A stretch of 64,000 bases of DNA from Streptomyces sp. NBC_00448 (GTDB lineage: Bacteria; Actinomycetota; Actinomycetes; Streptomycetales; Streptomycetaceae): NCBI RefSeq assembly GCF_036014115.1, contig NZ_CP107913.1:6379501-6443500 (forward strand). Direction: 5' to 3'. Below are positions 1 through 9,254 of the stretch, piece by piece (the first letter of the stretch is position 1; the number at the start of each line of letters is the position of its first letter). A program made the translations under genes and the position numbers. The notes beneath the pieces are model-generated. The model was not told the origin of the DNA. It ran no database searches and saw only the letters and a program-made list of their open reading frames with translations.

Positions 1-2249
1 CGCCCGCCGCCGCCCATCCGGCCGCGGGTCCCGCCGCCGCCGAAGCTGCCGGGGCCTGCGCCGCCCCCTATCCCGCCGCCGTACCCGCCGTAGCCGCCCA
101 TGCCGAAGCCGCGGGTCCGGCCGCCGCCGAGCAGGTCGCCGAGCAGGATGCCGCCGAGCACGGCGCCGCCCACCCCGCCCATGCCGCCGGCGCCGCCGTG
201 ACCGCCGCGCCCTCGCCGCCCGCCGAAGCCGGTGACGTCCTCCTGCGCGTAGGTCTGGGCCTCGCGGGCCAGCCGGTCCGCCTCGCGGGCGTGTTCCAGC
301 GCCTCCTGCGGCTCCCTCGCCGCCAGCGCCTCCGCCCGCCGCAGCCGGCGCTCGGCCTCGGTCAGCCGGGTCCTGGCCTGGCTGCCGATCGCGCCGCGGT
401 GCGTGGTGACCACGTCCCGGGCCGCCGCGACCTCGCTGCGCGCCGCCAGCAGCGCCTGCTCCAGCAGCGCCGAGGCCCGGCGCTGCCCGGCCTCCTGCTC
501 CCGGGCCCCCGCCAGGGCCCCGTCGAGCGCGGCGTCCGCCTCCTCGACCCGCCGCAGCGCCGCGATCGGGTCCGGCCGCCCGGCCGCCAGCTCCGTACGC
601 ACCGCCGAGAGCACGCTCTCCGCCCGCGCCACCCGCCCGCGCAGTTCCGCGTGCGCGGGCCCGGAGGGATACGCCGGCGCCGGTCCGCCGCCCGCGCCCT
701 CATGATCGCCGCCCGCCGGACCGTTCAGCCAGTCGGCGGCGCCCGTACCCGAGGTGGTCGGGCCGCTGCCGGGGCCGTTCCCGTACGGGCCCGCCGGCGG
801 CTGCGTGCTGCCGCCCGGGGCCGGGCCCGCGCCCAGGATCGCGCGGGCCTCGGCGAGGTCGGCCTCGGTCTCGGCGAGAGCCTCGGCCAGCTTCGTGTCG
901 GCCGCGTGCAGCTCCTGCTCCCTTCGGGTGACGGAGTCCGCGAGCATGGTGGCCTGGTCCAGGGCGCCCTCGGCGGCGCGGACGAAGACCGCGGCCCGGC
1001 CGTGGTCGGAGCCGATCGCGGTGTGCGCCTGCTCCAGGCTGGTCCGGGCGAAGCCGAGCCGGTCGCGGGCCTCGGCCGGGTAGCCGGCCACCGGTTCCAG
1101 CGCCGAGTCGGCGTACCGCTGCGCCAGCGGGCCGAGCGCGGCCGCCGCGGCGTCGATCCTGGCCGGCAGCGCCGCCGCCTTCTCCTCGGCCCGCGCCAGC
1201 ACCTGCGGGGCGTTGGCCTCCATCGCGCGCAGCCGGTCGAACGCCTCCGACTCCGCGTCCAGCCGCCGGTTCGCCTGGGTACAGCGCGACAGGATCTCGT
1301 CGAGCATCTGCCGCCGGGTCTCGTCGTCCTCGGGGTAGGCGTCGTCGAGCTTCTGCCGCAGCCGGAACGCCGCGGTCAGCTCGCCCTTGGCGTACTCCAC
1401 CGCCTCGCCGAACGGCTGCGCGGCGTCCTCGCCGAACTGCGCCGCCGCGAACCCCACGTCCTCCTGGCTGGTGCGCACCGCGTCGTCCGTGGCCACCAGC
1501 AGCTCGCGCGTCTGCGCGTCCAGCTCCGGCAGCGGCGTGACCGGCACCGGCTGCTTCGGCCGCGTCCGCCACTCGCTCGCGCCCTGCCCCGCCGACGTCC
1601 GCACCGGGCGCTGGTGGGCGGCCCGCCTGCGGTACGCCCAGATGCCCAGCAGCAGCGCCGCGCCCAGCGCGACCACCGGAATCCACACCGAGCCGGACGA
1701 GCGGCTGCCAGCCCCGCCCGGGTCCGCCGCGCCCGGGGTGATGGCCGGGGCGGTCACCGGGTGGCCGTCGAGCACCGCGTCGTAGCCGGTCGCCGCGCCG
1801 ACCGCCGCGCCCGCCCAGTCGTCGTGCCGCAGCGCGGGCTCGATCGCCTGGTCGCCGACCTCGTCGATCTGCCGCTGGGTGAGCCCCGACTCCTGGTCCG
1901 CCGACACCGCGTACTGGCGGTCGTGGGTGGCCACCGCCAGCAGGACGTCCCTGCGGCCCAGGCCGTTCTTCACCGCGGTCGCGTTCGCCCAGTCCTGCGG
2001 GGAAGCGCCGGAGAAGCCGTTGACGTAGACCGCGAAGAGCTGGAGCTTCTGCCGGTCGTAGAGCTGGTTCAGCGCGGCCTGCACCTCCGCGGTCCGGCCC
2101 TGCAGCGCGCCCACCCTGTCGGTGACCTGGCCGGTCCTGGCCAGGGGTATCGGGGCGTCCGCGACCGCCCGCAGCGGCAGCCCCGCGCCCATCGCCAGTG
2201 CGGCCAGCGCCACCAGCGCGGCGGCCGACGACTTACGTTTGTGGCGCAC
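1..2249 (-). CDS. TPM-domain membrane protein, C-terminus cut by window edge
   Basis: Reads from GTG at 2249 leftwards to the edge of the window, about 749 codons, with no stop reached. A GGGAGG ribosome binding site lies about 7 nt upstream of the GTG. The order is: signal-peptide-like hydrophobic N-terminus (residues ~8-28), a TPM domain (~35-160, family PF04536, seen in YgcG-type proteins), one membrane helix (~185-207), then a long Ala/Glu/Arg-rich helical and probably coiled-coil region, and finally a Gly-rich tail (GGMGGVGGAVLGGILLGDLL and onward) running off the edge. TPM domains occur in extracytoplasmic proteins linked to photosystem II repair or phosphatase-like activity; the bacterial role is mostly unknown. 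The 881-codon open frame on the opposite strand is a codon-bias shadow. Confidence 0.85.
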   Translation of the reverse strand, partial: MRHKRKSSAAALVALAALAMGAGLPLRAVADAPIPLARTGQVTDRVGALQGRTAEVQAALNQLYDRQKLQLFAVYVNGFSGASPQDWANATAVKNGLGRRDVLLAVATHDRQYAVSADQESGLTQRQIDEVGDQAIEPALRHDDWAGAAVGAATGYDAVLDGHPVTAPAITPGAADPGGAGSRSSGSVWIPVVALGAALLLGIWAYRRRAAHQRPVRTSAGQGASEWRTRPKQPVPVTPLPELDAQTRELLVATDDAVRTSQEDVGFAAAQFGEDAAQPFGEAVEYAKGELTAAFRLRQKLDDAYPEDDETRRQMLDEILSRCTQANRRLDAESEAFDRLRAMEANAPQVLARAEEKAAALPARIDAAAAALGPLAQRYADSALEPVAGYPAEARDRLGFARTSLEQAHTAIGSDHGRAAVFVRAAEGALDQATMLADSVTRREQELHAADTKLAEALAETEADLAEARAILGAGPAPGGSTQPPAGPYGNGPGSGPTTSGTGAADWLNGPAGGDHEGAGGGPAPAYPSGPAHAELRGRVARAESVLSAVRTELAAGRPDPIAALRRVEEADAALDGALAGAREQEAGQRRASALLEQALLAARSEVAAARDVVTTHRGAIGSQARTRLTEAERRLRRAEALAAREPQEALEHAREADRLAREAQTYAQEDVTGFGGRRGRGGHGGAGGMGGVGGAVLGGILLGDLLGGGRTRGFGMGGYGGYGGGIGGGAGPGSFGGGGTRGRMGGGG

Positions 2250-2839
2250 CGCGTTGCCTCCCGCTGTCCGCGCCACGGCCCACCGCGTGGCTCTTTTCGG
2301 GAGCGTATGTGCGGCTTATGCGTCGCGCGACCGGGGAGCCGTCCCGAGCCCGATACCGTGCCCCGCCCGTGCCGCGGGACACGCCCTAGCGGAAATTCCC
2401 CGAAAGTGGGAGGGTTTCCGGTTTTCGGGACGGGTCCCGTTCGGGCCGGTCTACTCTCCCTATTCCATCGATGGGGGATTTCCTCCGGGCCCCGGAGGAA
2501 GATTCCCGTCCGGGACGGAAACGCGCGCGCCCGCGTGGATTCCGCACCGGGCGACCCGGGATTCCCCCTGGTTCGCCGGGGCACGGGTGCCCGGGATTCC
2601 GCGGGATTCGCCGGGAGCACCCGGGGAATCCCGAGCCATTCCGTAATTCGGTGCCAATGGTGCCCCGGAAGGCGCCGGATATTCCGGCGGACCGGATGCC
2701 CGGAGCATCATTGGCACCGAATTTCCGGGGGCCTGGGCGACCCGGCGACTCGGTGGACCAGGGCGCCCCGGTGCATCCGGTGCGTCCGATGGGGGCGGGT
2801 CCGGCGCGGTGCCGGTCCTGACGGCGGGAGACATGGGAC
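2250..2839. other. Non-coding, hairpin-rich intergenic region between divergent genes
   Basis: No convincing gene lies in these 590 bases, which separate the divergent TPM gene and the P-loop gene, so both promoters should be here. From about 2395 to 2725 the DNA is dense in short dyads: CGGGAC/GTCCCG at 2426-2439, TCCTCCGG/CCGGAGGA at 2481-2499, and a 15-bp spaced repeat at 2645-2723. There are also repeated GGGATTCC-like words (around 2558, 2593, 2603, and inverted near 2624). Long open frames cross the region on both strands but have no ribosome binding site or recognisable product. Confidence 0.5.
2645..2723. repeat. Perfect 15-bp inverted repeat with 49-nt spacer
   Basis: AATTCGGTGCCAATG at 2645-2659 is repeated as its exact reverse complement at 2709-2723. 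The arms are comparatively AT-rich for this genome. The repeat lies 117 bp upstream of the ATG at 2840. It could be a pair of regulator sites or the base of an RNA stem-loop in the leader of the 2840-6510 operon. Confidence 0.7.
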
Positions 2840-4942
2840 ATGACGGACGGCAGGCTGTACGGCCGCGTGCGGGTGGTGGAGTTCACCGGGGACGCGCTGA
2901 GACGCTCGGGCGTCCCCGCCCGGCCGCTGCCGATCGTGCTGCTGGTCGGCCCGCGCGGCAGCGGCGGCTCGGTGCTGCTGGACCGGCTGTGGACGGACTT
3001 CAGCGGGCGCTGCCTGAGCGTCCGGCTCGACCTGGGCCGGGCCGAGGCGGTCGAGGACATCGTGCTGGCCGCGATCCAGGGCTGGGGCCGCCGGGTCCCG
3101 GGCATCCGCCCGATCCGCTTCTGCCGCACCCGGATGCTCTTCAAGGCACTGAGTTTCGTGGACGCCGGCGGCGGCCGGGCCGCGTTCGAGGCGTATCTGC
3201 GGGCCGGCCCGCAGGACGCCGCCGCGCACGCCGCGCTCGACGGCCTCGCGGCCCGGGCCGCGCCGCTGCTCCCCGCCGACCAGCAGGTGCTGCTGTCGGC
3301 CACGGCCAGGGCGCTGGGCCTGCTGCTGTCCGCGGTCGGCCGGCGCCGGCGCGGCGACGCCGAGGCCAGGAGCTGGCTGAAGGACCACGCCCCCGGCGTC
3401 GGCAGCGCGGAGGACCGGCTGTGGGAGATCCACCGCCGCCACCACGGGCGCAGCGACGCGCCGGACGCGGCCCGCACCGCGCTGAAGACGGTGTGCGCCG
3501 CCCTGCTGGCCGACCTGCGCACGGACTTCAACCGGCGCTCGCTGCGCGGCCAGCGGCCCGCCAACTGCCTGCTGATACTGGACAACGCCGGCAGCCGGGC
3601 CGGCGAGCTGTTCCTGGAACTGCTCGCCGAGTGCCGCCGCGAGAGCCACCGGGCCCGCGAGCGGCCCGACCCCGCGCTGGTGGTGGCCGCCCGACGGGGC
3701 CGCGCGCACACCGCGATGGCGCCGCTCGCCTCGACCGACGACCGGCTGAGCTTCGCCGTCCGGCACCCCGCCGCGCCCGCGGGCGCGGACCACCCGGTGT
3801 GGTGGTACCCGATCCGGCTCACCGGCCTCGGCCGCGAGGACGTGGTGGTGATGTGCGGCAGCGGCGTGCTGGGCAGCCAGAAGCGCGACGCGAGCCACCT
3901 GAGCGACCTGACCGACGGCCACCCCGAGGCGGTCGATCGGCTCGCCCACCTGCTGGCCCGGCCCGAGGCGGCCGGGGACGACCCGCGCCGGCTGCTGGAC
4001 CGGCCGCTGCCCGCCGCCGAGTACCTGCCCGACCACTGGACCGCGCCGGCCCGCCCCACCCCGCCCGGGTCGGCGGAGGGGACGGAGGACGGGGCCACCG
4101 GAGCTCCGACCGTGGCCGCCTACCTGCTGCGCCGCATCCTCGCCGACGACCACGTCGACGGGCCGGACGGCGGCATCGGCCCCGACGGCGGCTCGCTGCT
4201 GGACACCATGGCGGTGCTCGCGCTCACCCCCGGTCTGCGGCTGGGCGCCGGCACCGCGGCGCTGCACTTCCTGGGCTGGACCCGGTTCGACGCCGCCACC
4301 GCCCGCCGCCGGCTCGGCGCGGCGCTGTGGCTGGCGGAGGTGCCCGACCCGCTCGACGGCGCGGCCGAACCGGACCCGGACGGCGCGCCGGACGCGCCCG
4401 TCGGACCCGCCGCCCGGCTGCACCCGCTGGCCGCCCTGCTGCTGCACCGCCGGCTCGCCGCGCTCCCCGAGGTGTGGGACGGCGCCCACCAGGGCTACGC
4501 CGCCCACTACTCCGGCGCCCACGACGCGCCGCTGCGCCACCACCACCTGCTCGCGCAGGCCACCCCGTCCCGCCGGGAGCCGCTGACCGCGGTCGCCGGG
4601 TACCTGGAGCGGGAGTACGACCGCTGCGCGTCGCCCGAGAGCTGGCAGGTGATCCTGCGCCAGGTGGCCGCGGCCCCCAACCGGCTGCGTACGGAGGGCG
4701 ATCCGCGCACCTTCGTCACCGCGCTCGCCGGGCGGCCCGACCCGCGCGACCGCAACCGGACCATCAGCCGCCTGGTGACCGCGCGATGGCTCTACGGCGA
4801 CCGGTCGTTCGACCCGCGCCACCACCTGGCCGGGCTGATCTCCGCCGAGTACGGAAACCTCGCCGCGATCTGCGGCGGCAACGAGGCGCTGTTCCAGGAA
4901 TCCGGAAAATACCACCTCATCGAGGAGGAGTGGGATCGATGA
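2840..4942 (+). CDS. Large P-loop-like protein of unknown function, paired with a PBP-fold membrane protein
   Basis: 700 aa, ATG start with GGGAG 9 nt upstream. There is no signal peptide or membrane helix, so it is cytoplasmic. Residues 37-44 read GPRGSGGS after a hydrophobic strand (IVLLV), which is the place and shape of a Walker A loop but with Gly where the nucleotide-binding Lys should be. A Walker-B-like strand LLILDNAG places Asp at residue 248, and a following strand VVAARRGR resembles a sensor strand. The remainder is Ala/Leu/Arg-rich and helical, as in STAND-like NTPases, but no family is recognised. The stop overlaps the next ATG (ATGA), so the two genes are translationally coupled. 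It could be a degenerate AAA/STAND ATPase that no longer hydrolyses ATP; the function is unknown. Confidence 0.8.
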   Translation: MTDGRLYGRVRVVEFTGDALRRSGVPARPLPIVLLVGPRGSGGSVLLDRLWTDFSGRCLSVRLDLGRAEAVEDIVLAAIQGWGRRVPGIRPIRFCRTRMLFKALSFVDAGGGRAAFEAYLRAGPQDAAAHAALDGLAARAAPLLPADQQVLLSATARALGLLLSAVGRRRRGDAEARSWLKDHAPGVGSAEDRLWEIHRRHHGRSDAPDAARTALKTVCAALLADLRTDFNRRSLRGQRPANCLLILDNAGSRAGELFLELLAECRRESHRARERPDPALVVAARRGRAHTAMAPLASTDDRLSFAVRHPAAPAGADHPVWWYPIRLTGLGREDVVVMCGSGVLGSQKRDASHLSDLTDGHPEAVDRLAHLLARPEAAGDDPRRLLDRPLPAAEYLPDHWTAPARPTPPGSAEGTEDGATGAPTVAAYLLRRILADDHVDGPDGGIGPDGGSLLDTMAVLALTPGLRLGAGTAALHFLGWTRFDAATARRRLGAALWLAEVPDPLDGAAEPDPDGAPDAPVGPAARLHPLAALLLHRRLAALPEVWDGAHQGYAAHYSGAHDAPLRHHHLLAQATPSRREPLTAVAGYLEREYDRCASPESWQVILRQVAAAPNRLRTEGDPRTFVTALAGRPDPRDRNRTISRLVTARWLYGDRSFDPRHHLAGLISAEYGNLAAICGGNEALFQESGKYHLIEEEWDR

Positions 4943-6510
4943 GAGTGCCGCGCATGCTCCGAGTCCCCGAACAGTGGTACGGAAACCTGCCCCGCCCGAT
5001 GCGGATCGGCGTGGTGGCGGCGGTCGTCACGGGTCTCGTCGCGGGAATGTTCGGCGTGTTCGCGCTGGTCGACCGGATCAGGAACCAGCCGTGTATGCGC
5101 GGCGGCGCGACCGCCGTCACCGAGCACGGCGCGAACGGCGAGTGCGTCGGCATCACCGACGGCTCGTACCCGTTCGACCCGCGGTTGAAAGGCGTCGAGC
5201 AGGCGATCCGGAAGGAGAACCGGGACGTCACCCGCGAACACCCGAAGGACTACGTCAGCGTGGTGGTGCTGCTGCCGATCTCCGCGCACAGCGGCAGCAT
5301 CATGGCGATGTCCGCCGTCGTCGAGCAGGTGCGCGGCGCCTACACCGCGCAGTACTACGCCAACCGGCAGAACGTCGAGGGCGTCGCGCCGTACATCCAG
5401 CTACTGATCGGCAGCGACGGCTACCAGGCCAACCAGTGGAAGGCGGCCACCTCCGCGATCGAGCACGCCACCGCCCAGCACGTGGCGGCCGTGACCGGGC
5501 TCGGCCTGAGCCTGGACGGCACCCGCAGCGCGGTGCGCGAACTGACCGCCCGGAACATCCCGGTGGTCGGCTCCAGCATCACCGCCGACAGCTTCAGCGA
5601 CATCAAGAACTTCGTCCGGGTCGCCCCGAGCAACCAGGACAACATGGCCGCCGCGCTGTCCTACGTGCAGGCGGACTACACCCGCGCGGTGCTGGTCGAG
5701 GACGGCAACGCGGGCGACAGCTACGACGCCACGCTGGTCAGCGGCTTCCGGAAGTTCGCCGCGATACCGCACCACCGGATCGTGGACGTGGAGCCGTTCG
5801 ACACGACCAAGCGCGACCGGGCCACGTCGGAGTCCGAACAGGCCGAGGCCGAGCAGGAGGTCTCCACCCGGATCAGCCAGATGGCGCTGGACATCTGCGC
5901 CCAGCAGCCCGCGGTGGTGCTCTTCGCCGGGCGCGGCCAGGACGTCGGGGTGCTGGTGCACGCCTTCGCCAGCACCTGCCTGGACAAGTCGATCGAGATC
6001 GTCAGCGGCGACGACATGTCGAACCTGGCGGTCACCCCGCAGTTCCGGCGCGACCTGAACGGCCATGTCACGGTGGAATACGCGGGCGTCGCGCACCCCG
6101 ACGAGTGGACGTCGGCCCACGACCCCGCGGCGGCGCGGGACGAGCAGGACGGCGCCCGTGGCTTCCGCGCCTTCGACCAGACCTTCCAACGGCTCTTCCC
6201 CGGCGGCACGTTGACCGACGGCAACACCATGACGGCGTACGACGCGACGCTGACCGGGGTGTCCGCGGTGCGGCTGACCGAGCAGCGGCAGCCGCGCGCC
6301 GACGCGGTGGCGGGCGAACTCGGCGCGCTCCAGGGCGCGCACCAGGTGCTCGGCGCGAGCGGCCCGATCCGGTTCACCGCGAACTACCAGACCAGCCGGA
6401 CCGGCAGCAATCCGGTCGGCAAGGCCAGCCCGATCCTGCGGCTGGGCCGGGACGGCAACCCGCGGGTGCTGGAGGTGGCGTGGCCGGCGGCCGCGCCACC
6501 CGTCGGATGA
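4939..6510 (+). CDS. Membrane-anchored type I periplasmic-binding-fold protein
   Basis: 523 aa. The ATG overlaps the upstream stop codon. One membrane helix (~22-45, rich in Val/Gly/Ala) is preceded by an arginine-containing N-terminus, so the rest should be outside the cell. The large domain (~85-510) resembles the leucine/branched-chain amino-acid binding fold (Peripla_BP_6): alternating beta strands such as YVSVVVLLPI and AVLVEDG, a PVVGSSITAD segment, and a late NTMTAYDATLTGV helix. It has no lipobox and is attached by the helix instead. There are no permease or transporter ATPase genes beside it, so import is unlikely. A ligand-sensing receptor working with the cytoplasmic P-loop-like protein encoded upstream is the simplest inference. 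Confidence 0.82.
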   Translation: MRVPRMLRVPEQWYGNLPRPMRIGVVAAVVTGLVAGMFGVFALVDRIRNQPCMRGGATAVTEHGANGECVGITDGSYPFDPRLKGVEQAIRKENRDVTREHPKDYVSVVVLLPISAHSGSIMAMSAVVEQVRGAYTAQYYANRQNVEGVAPYIQLLIGSDGYQANQWKAATSAIEHATAQHVAAVTGLGLSLDGTRSAVRELTARNIPVVGSSITADSFSDIKNFVRVAPSNQDNMAAALSYVQADYTRAVLVEDGNAGDSYDATLVSGFRKFAAIPHHRIVDVEPFDTTKRDRATSESEQAEAEQEVSTRISQMALDICAQQPAVVLFAGRGQDVGVLVHAFASTCLDKSIEIVSGDDMSNLAVTPQFRRDLNGHVTVEYAGVAHPDEWTSAHDPAAARDEQDGARGFRAFDQTFQRLFPGGTLTDGNTMTAYDATLTGVSAVRLTEQRQPRADAVAGELGALQGAHQVLGASGPIRFTANYQTSRTGSNPVGKASPILRLGRDGNPRVLEVAWPAAAPPVG

Positions 6511-6563
6511 ACTCCCGCAGTGGGAGCGACCGTTAGGGTGGCGCGGCCGTGCCGTGAGCCGGC

Positions 6564-7337
6564 CTACTGGCCGCGCCGGCGGATCTTCGCGCCGAGCCAC
6601 ACCAGTGGGTCGTACTTGCGGTCGACGGCACGTTCCTTCAAAGGGATCAGCGCGTTGTCGGTGATGTGGATGTGCTCGGGGCAGACCTCCGTGCAGCACT
6701 TGGTGATGTTGCAGTAGCCCAGGCCGTGGTCGTCCTGCGCGGACTCCGCCCGGGTCGGGCCGCCGTCCGCGGCGGCGGCGTCCAGCGGGTGCATGTCCAG
6801 CTCGGCGACCCGCATCAGGAACCGCGGCCCGGCGAACGCGCTCTTGTTCTCCTCGTGGTCGCGCACCACATGGCAGGTGTCCTGGCACAGGAAGCACTCG
6901 ATGCACTTGCGGAATTCCTGCGAGCGCTCCACGTCGACCTGCGCCATCCGGTACTCGCCGGCCGCCACGCCCTTCGGCGGCACGAACGCGGGTATCTCGC
7001 GGGCCTTGGCGTAGTTGAAGGACACGTCGGTGACCAGGTCGCGGACGACCGGGAAGGCCCGCAGCGGGGTGACCGTCACCGTCTCGTCCCGCGCGAAGAC
7101 CGACATCCGGGTCATGCACATCAGCCGGGGCCGCCCGTTGACCTCCGCGCTGCACGAACCGCACTTGCCCGCCTTGCAGTTCCAGCGCACCGCGAGGTCG
7201 GTCGCCTGGGTGGCCTGGAGCCGGTGGATGATGTCGAGCACCACCTCGCCGTCGTTCACCTCGACGTCGTAGTCCCGCAGCCCGCCGCCCTCGGCGTCGC
7301 CCCGCCACACCCGGAACCGGGCCGTGTAAGCGCTCAC
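6564..7337 (-). CDS. sdhB: Succinate dehydrogenase / fumarate reductase iron-sulfur subunit
   Basis: 257 aa. The GTG start overlaps the sdhA stop (GTGA). The N-terminal domain has the [2Fe-2S] ligands WNCKAGKCGSC and a later Cys in RLMC. The C-terminal domain has CIECFLCQDTC and CNITKCCTEVCPEHI, ligands for the [4Fe-4S] and [3Fe-4S] clusters. It carries electrons from the FAD of SdhA to the membrane subunit. Order within the operon is sdhC-sdhA-sdhB, as in the mycobacterial Sdh1 (Rv0249c-Rv0247c) type rather than the sdhCDAB type. It converges on the PBP-fold gene with a 53-nt gap. Confidence 0.95.
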   Translation of the reverse strand: MSAYTARFRVWRGDAEGGGLRDYDVEVNDGEVVLDIIHRLQATQATDLAVRWNCKAGKCGSCSAEVNGRPRLMCMTRMSVFARDETVTVTPLRAFPVVRDLVTDVSFNYAKAREIPAFVPPKGVAAGEYRMAQVDVERSQEFRKCIECFLCQDTCHVVRDHEENKSAFAGPRFLMRVAELDMHPLDAAAADGGPTRAESAQDDHGLGYCNITKCCTEVCPEHIHITDNALIPLKERAVDRKYDPLVWLGAKIRRRGQ

Positions 7338-9253
7338 GCGTCCAACTCCTCGTCCGTCAGGTACTTCAGCAGCTCGTCCCGTTCGAACAGGTCGAGCAGG
7401 TCGGGCCGGATCGGGCTGGTCGGGCGGCGGCGCAGGTCCACCGCGCCGCCGGCCGCGTCCGACAGCTCGCACACCAGGTTGACCTTGCGCCAGGTGCGGT
7501 CCATCTCCGGATGGTCGTCGCGGGTGTGGCCGCCGCGGCTCTCGGTACGCTCCAGCGCCGCCCGCGCCACGCACTCGCTGACCAGCAGCATGTTGCGCAG
7601 GTCGATCGCCAGGTGCCAGCCCGGGTTGAACTGCCGGTGCCCCTCCACCCCGGCCCGCGCCGCCCGTTCGCGCAGCACCGCCAGCCGGGAGAGTGCCTGC
7701 TCCATCTCCGGGGCCCGCCGGATGATTCCGACCAGGTCGTTCATCACCTGCTGCAACTCCTGGTGCAGGGTGTACGGGTTCTCCACGGGGCCGGCTTCGG
7801 CCCCGCTCCCCGCCGCGCCCGCGGCCTCGAACGGCCGCAGCGCCTCCGCCGCGGCCTCGTCGATCTGTGCGCCGTCCGCGACCGGGCGGCCGTCGCCGAG
7901 GCCGGCCGCGTACCGCGCCGCGTGCAGCCCGGCGCGGCGGCCGAAGACCAGCAGGTCGGACAGGGAGTTGCCGCCCAGCCGGTTGGAGCCGTGCATCCCG
8001 CCGGCCACCTCGCCGGCCGCGAACAGCCCCGGCACCCCGGCCGCGGCCGCGGTGTCCGGGTCCACGTCGACCCCGCCCATCATGTAGTGGCAGGTCGGCC
8101 CGACCTCCATCGCCTCCGCGGTGATGTCGACGTCGGCCAGCTCCTTGAACTGGTGGTGCATCGACGGCAGCCGGCGGGTGATCTCCTCGGGGGTGAGCCG
8201 GGTGGACACGTCCAGGAACACCCCGCCGTGCGGGGAGCCGCGGCCGGCCTTCACCTCGGAGTTGATCGCCCGGGCCACCTCGTCGCGCGGCAGCAGCTCC
8301 GGCGGTCTGCGGTGGTGGTCCGGGTCGGTGTACCAGCCGTCGGCCTCCTCCTCGCTCTGCGCGTACTTCTCCTTGAACACGTCCGGTACGTAGCCGAACA
8401 TGAACCGCTTGCCCTCGCTGTTGCGCAGCACCCCGCCGTCGCCGCGCACCGACTCGGTGACGAGGATGCCCTTCACCGACGGCGGCCAGACCATCCCGGT
8501 CGGGTGGAACTGGATGAACTCCATGTTGATCAGCGGCGCCCCGGCCAGCAGCGCCAGCGCGTGCCCGTCGCCGGTGTACTCCCAGGAGTTGGAGGTGACC
8601 TTGAACGACTTGCCGATGCCGCCGGTGGCCAGCACCACCGCGGGCGCGTCGATCACGAACAGCCGGCCCGACTCGCGGACGTACCCGAAGACCCCGGCGA
8701 CCTCGCCGCCGGGGCCCTTCAGCACGCGGGTGACCGTGCACTCCTGGAAGACCTTCAGCCGGGACTCGTAGTCGCCGCTCTCGGCGTGGTCCTCCTGCTG
8801 GAGCGAGACGATCTTCTGCTGGAGGGTGCGGATCAGTTCCAGGCCGGTACGGTCGCCGACGTGCGCCAGCCGCGGGTACTCGTGGCCGCCGAAGTTGCGC
8901 TGCGAGATCTTCCCGTCCGCGGTGCGGTCGAACAGCGCGCCCCAGGTCTCCAGTTCCCATACCCGGTCCGGGGCCTCCTTGGCGTGCAGCTCGGCCATCC
9001 GCCAGTGGTTGAGGAACTTCCCGCCGCGCATGGTGTCGCGGAAGTGCACCTGCCAGTTGTCGCCGGAGTTGACGTTGCCCATGCTCGCCGCGATGCCGCC
9101 CTCGGCCATCACCGTGTGCGCCTTGCCGAACAGGGACTTGCAGATCACCGCGGTCCGCAGTCCCTGCTCCCGTGCCTCGATCGCGGCGCGCAGCCCCGCG
9201 CCGCCCGCGCCGACCACGACCACGTCGTACGCGTGCCGTTCCACATTCGTCAT
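7334..9253 (-). CDS. sdhA: Succinate dehydrogenase / fumarate reductase flavoprotein subunit
   Basis: 639 aa. The start is taken as the ATG at 9253, which follows the sdhC stop by one base and has GAGG upstream; the in-frame ATG at 9319 lies inside sdhC. The FAD-binding Rossmann motif VVVVGAGGAGLRAA is at residues ~8-22, the flavin-linking segment AHTVMAEGGIAAS at ~45-58, and substrate-site segments include FIQFHPTGM and ACHYMMGG-like TCHYMMGGVDVD. It oxidises succinate to fumarate at the cytoplasmic face. Translation is coupled on both sides: 1 nt to sdhC, and a 4-nt overlap with sdhB. Confidence 0.96.
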   Translation of the reverse strand: MTNVERHAYDVVVVGAGGAGLRAAIEAREQGLRTAVICKSLFGKAHTVMAEGGIAASMGNVNSGDNWQVHFRDTMRGGKFLNHWRMAELHAKEAPDRVWELETWGALFDRTADGKISQRNFGGHEYPRLAHVGDRTGLELIRTLQQKIVSLQQEDHAESGDYESRLKVFQECTVTRVLKGPGGEVAGVFGYVRESGRLFVIDAPAVVLATGGIGKSFKVTSNSWEYTGDGHALALLAGAPLINMEFIQFHPTGMVWPPSVKGILVTESVRGDGGVLRNSEGKRFMFGYVPDVFKEKYAQSEEEADGWYTDPDHHRRPPELLPRDEVARAINSEVKAGRGSPHGGVFLDVSTRLTPEEITRRLPSMHHQFKELADVDITAEAMEVGPTCHYMMGGVDVDPDTAAAAGVPGLFAAGEVAGGMHGSNRLGGNSLSDLLVFGRRAGLHAARYAAGLGDGRPVADGAQIDEAAAEALRPFEAAGAAGSGAEAGPVENPYTLHQELQQVMNDLVGIIRRAPEMEQALSRLAVLRERAARAGVEGHRQFNPGWHLAIDLRNMLLVSECVARAALERTESRGGHTRDDHPEMDRTWRKVNLVCELSDAAGGAVDLRRRPTSPIRPDLLDLFERDELLKYLTDEELDA

Positions 9254-9254
9254 C

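Noticed and set aside
198-2843. Plus-strand open frame of 881 codons
   Set aside because: It is antisense to the TPM-domain gene, Arg/Pro/Gly-rich with no ribosome binding site or family likeness; a product of high-GC codon bias.
2386-4915. Long minus-strand frames of 570 and 735 codons
   Set aside because: They are antisense to the P-loop-like gene and overlap each other in different frames; composition is that of a shadow frame.
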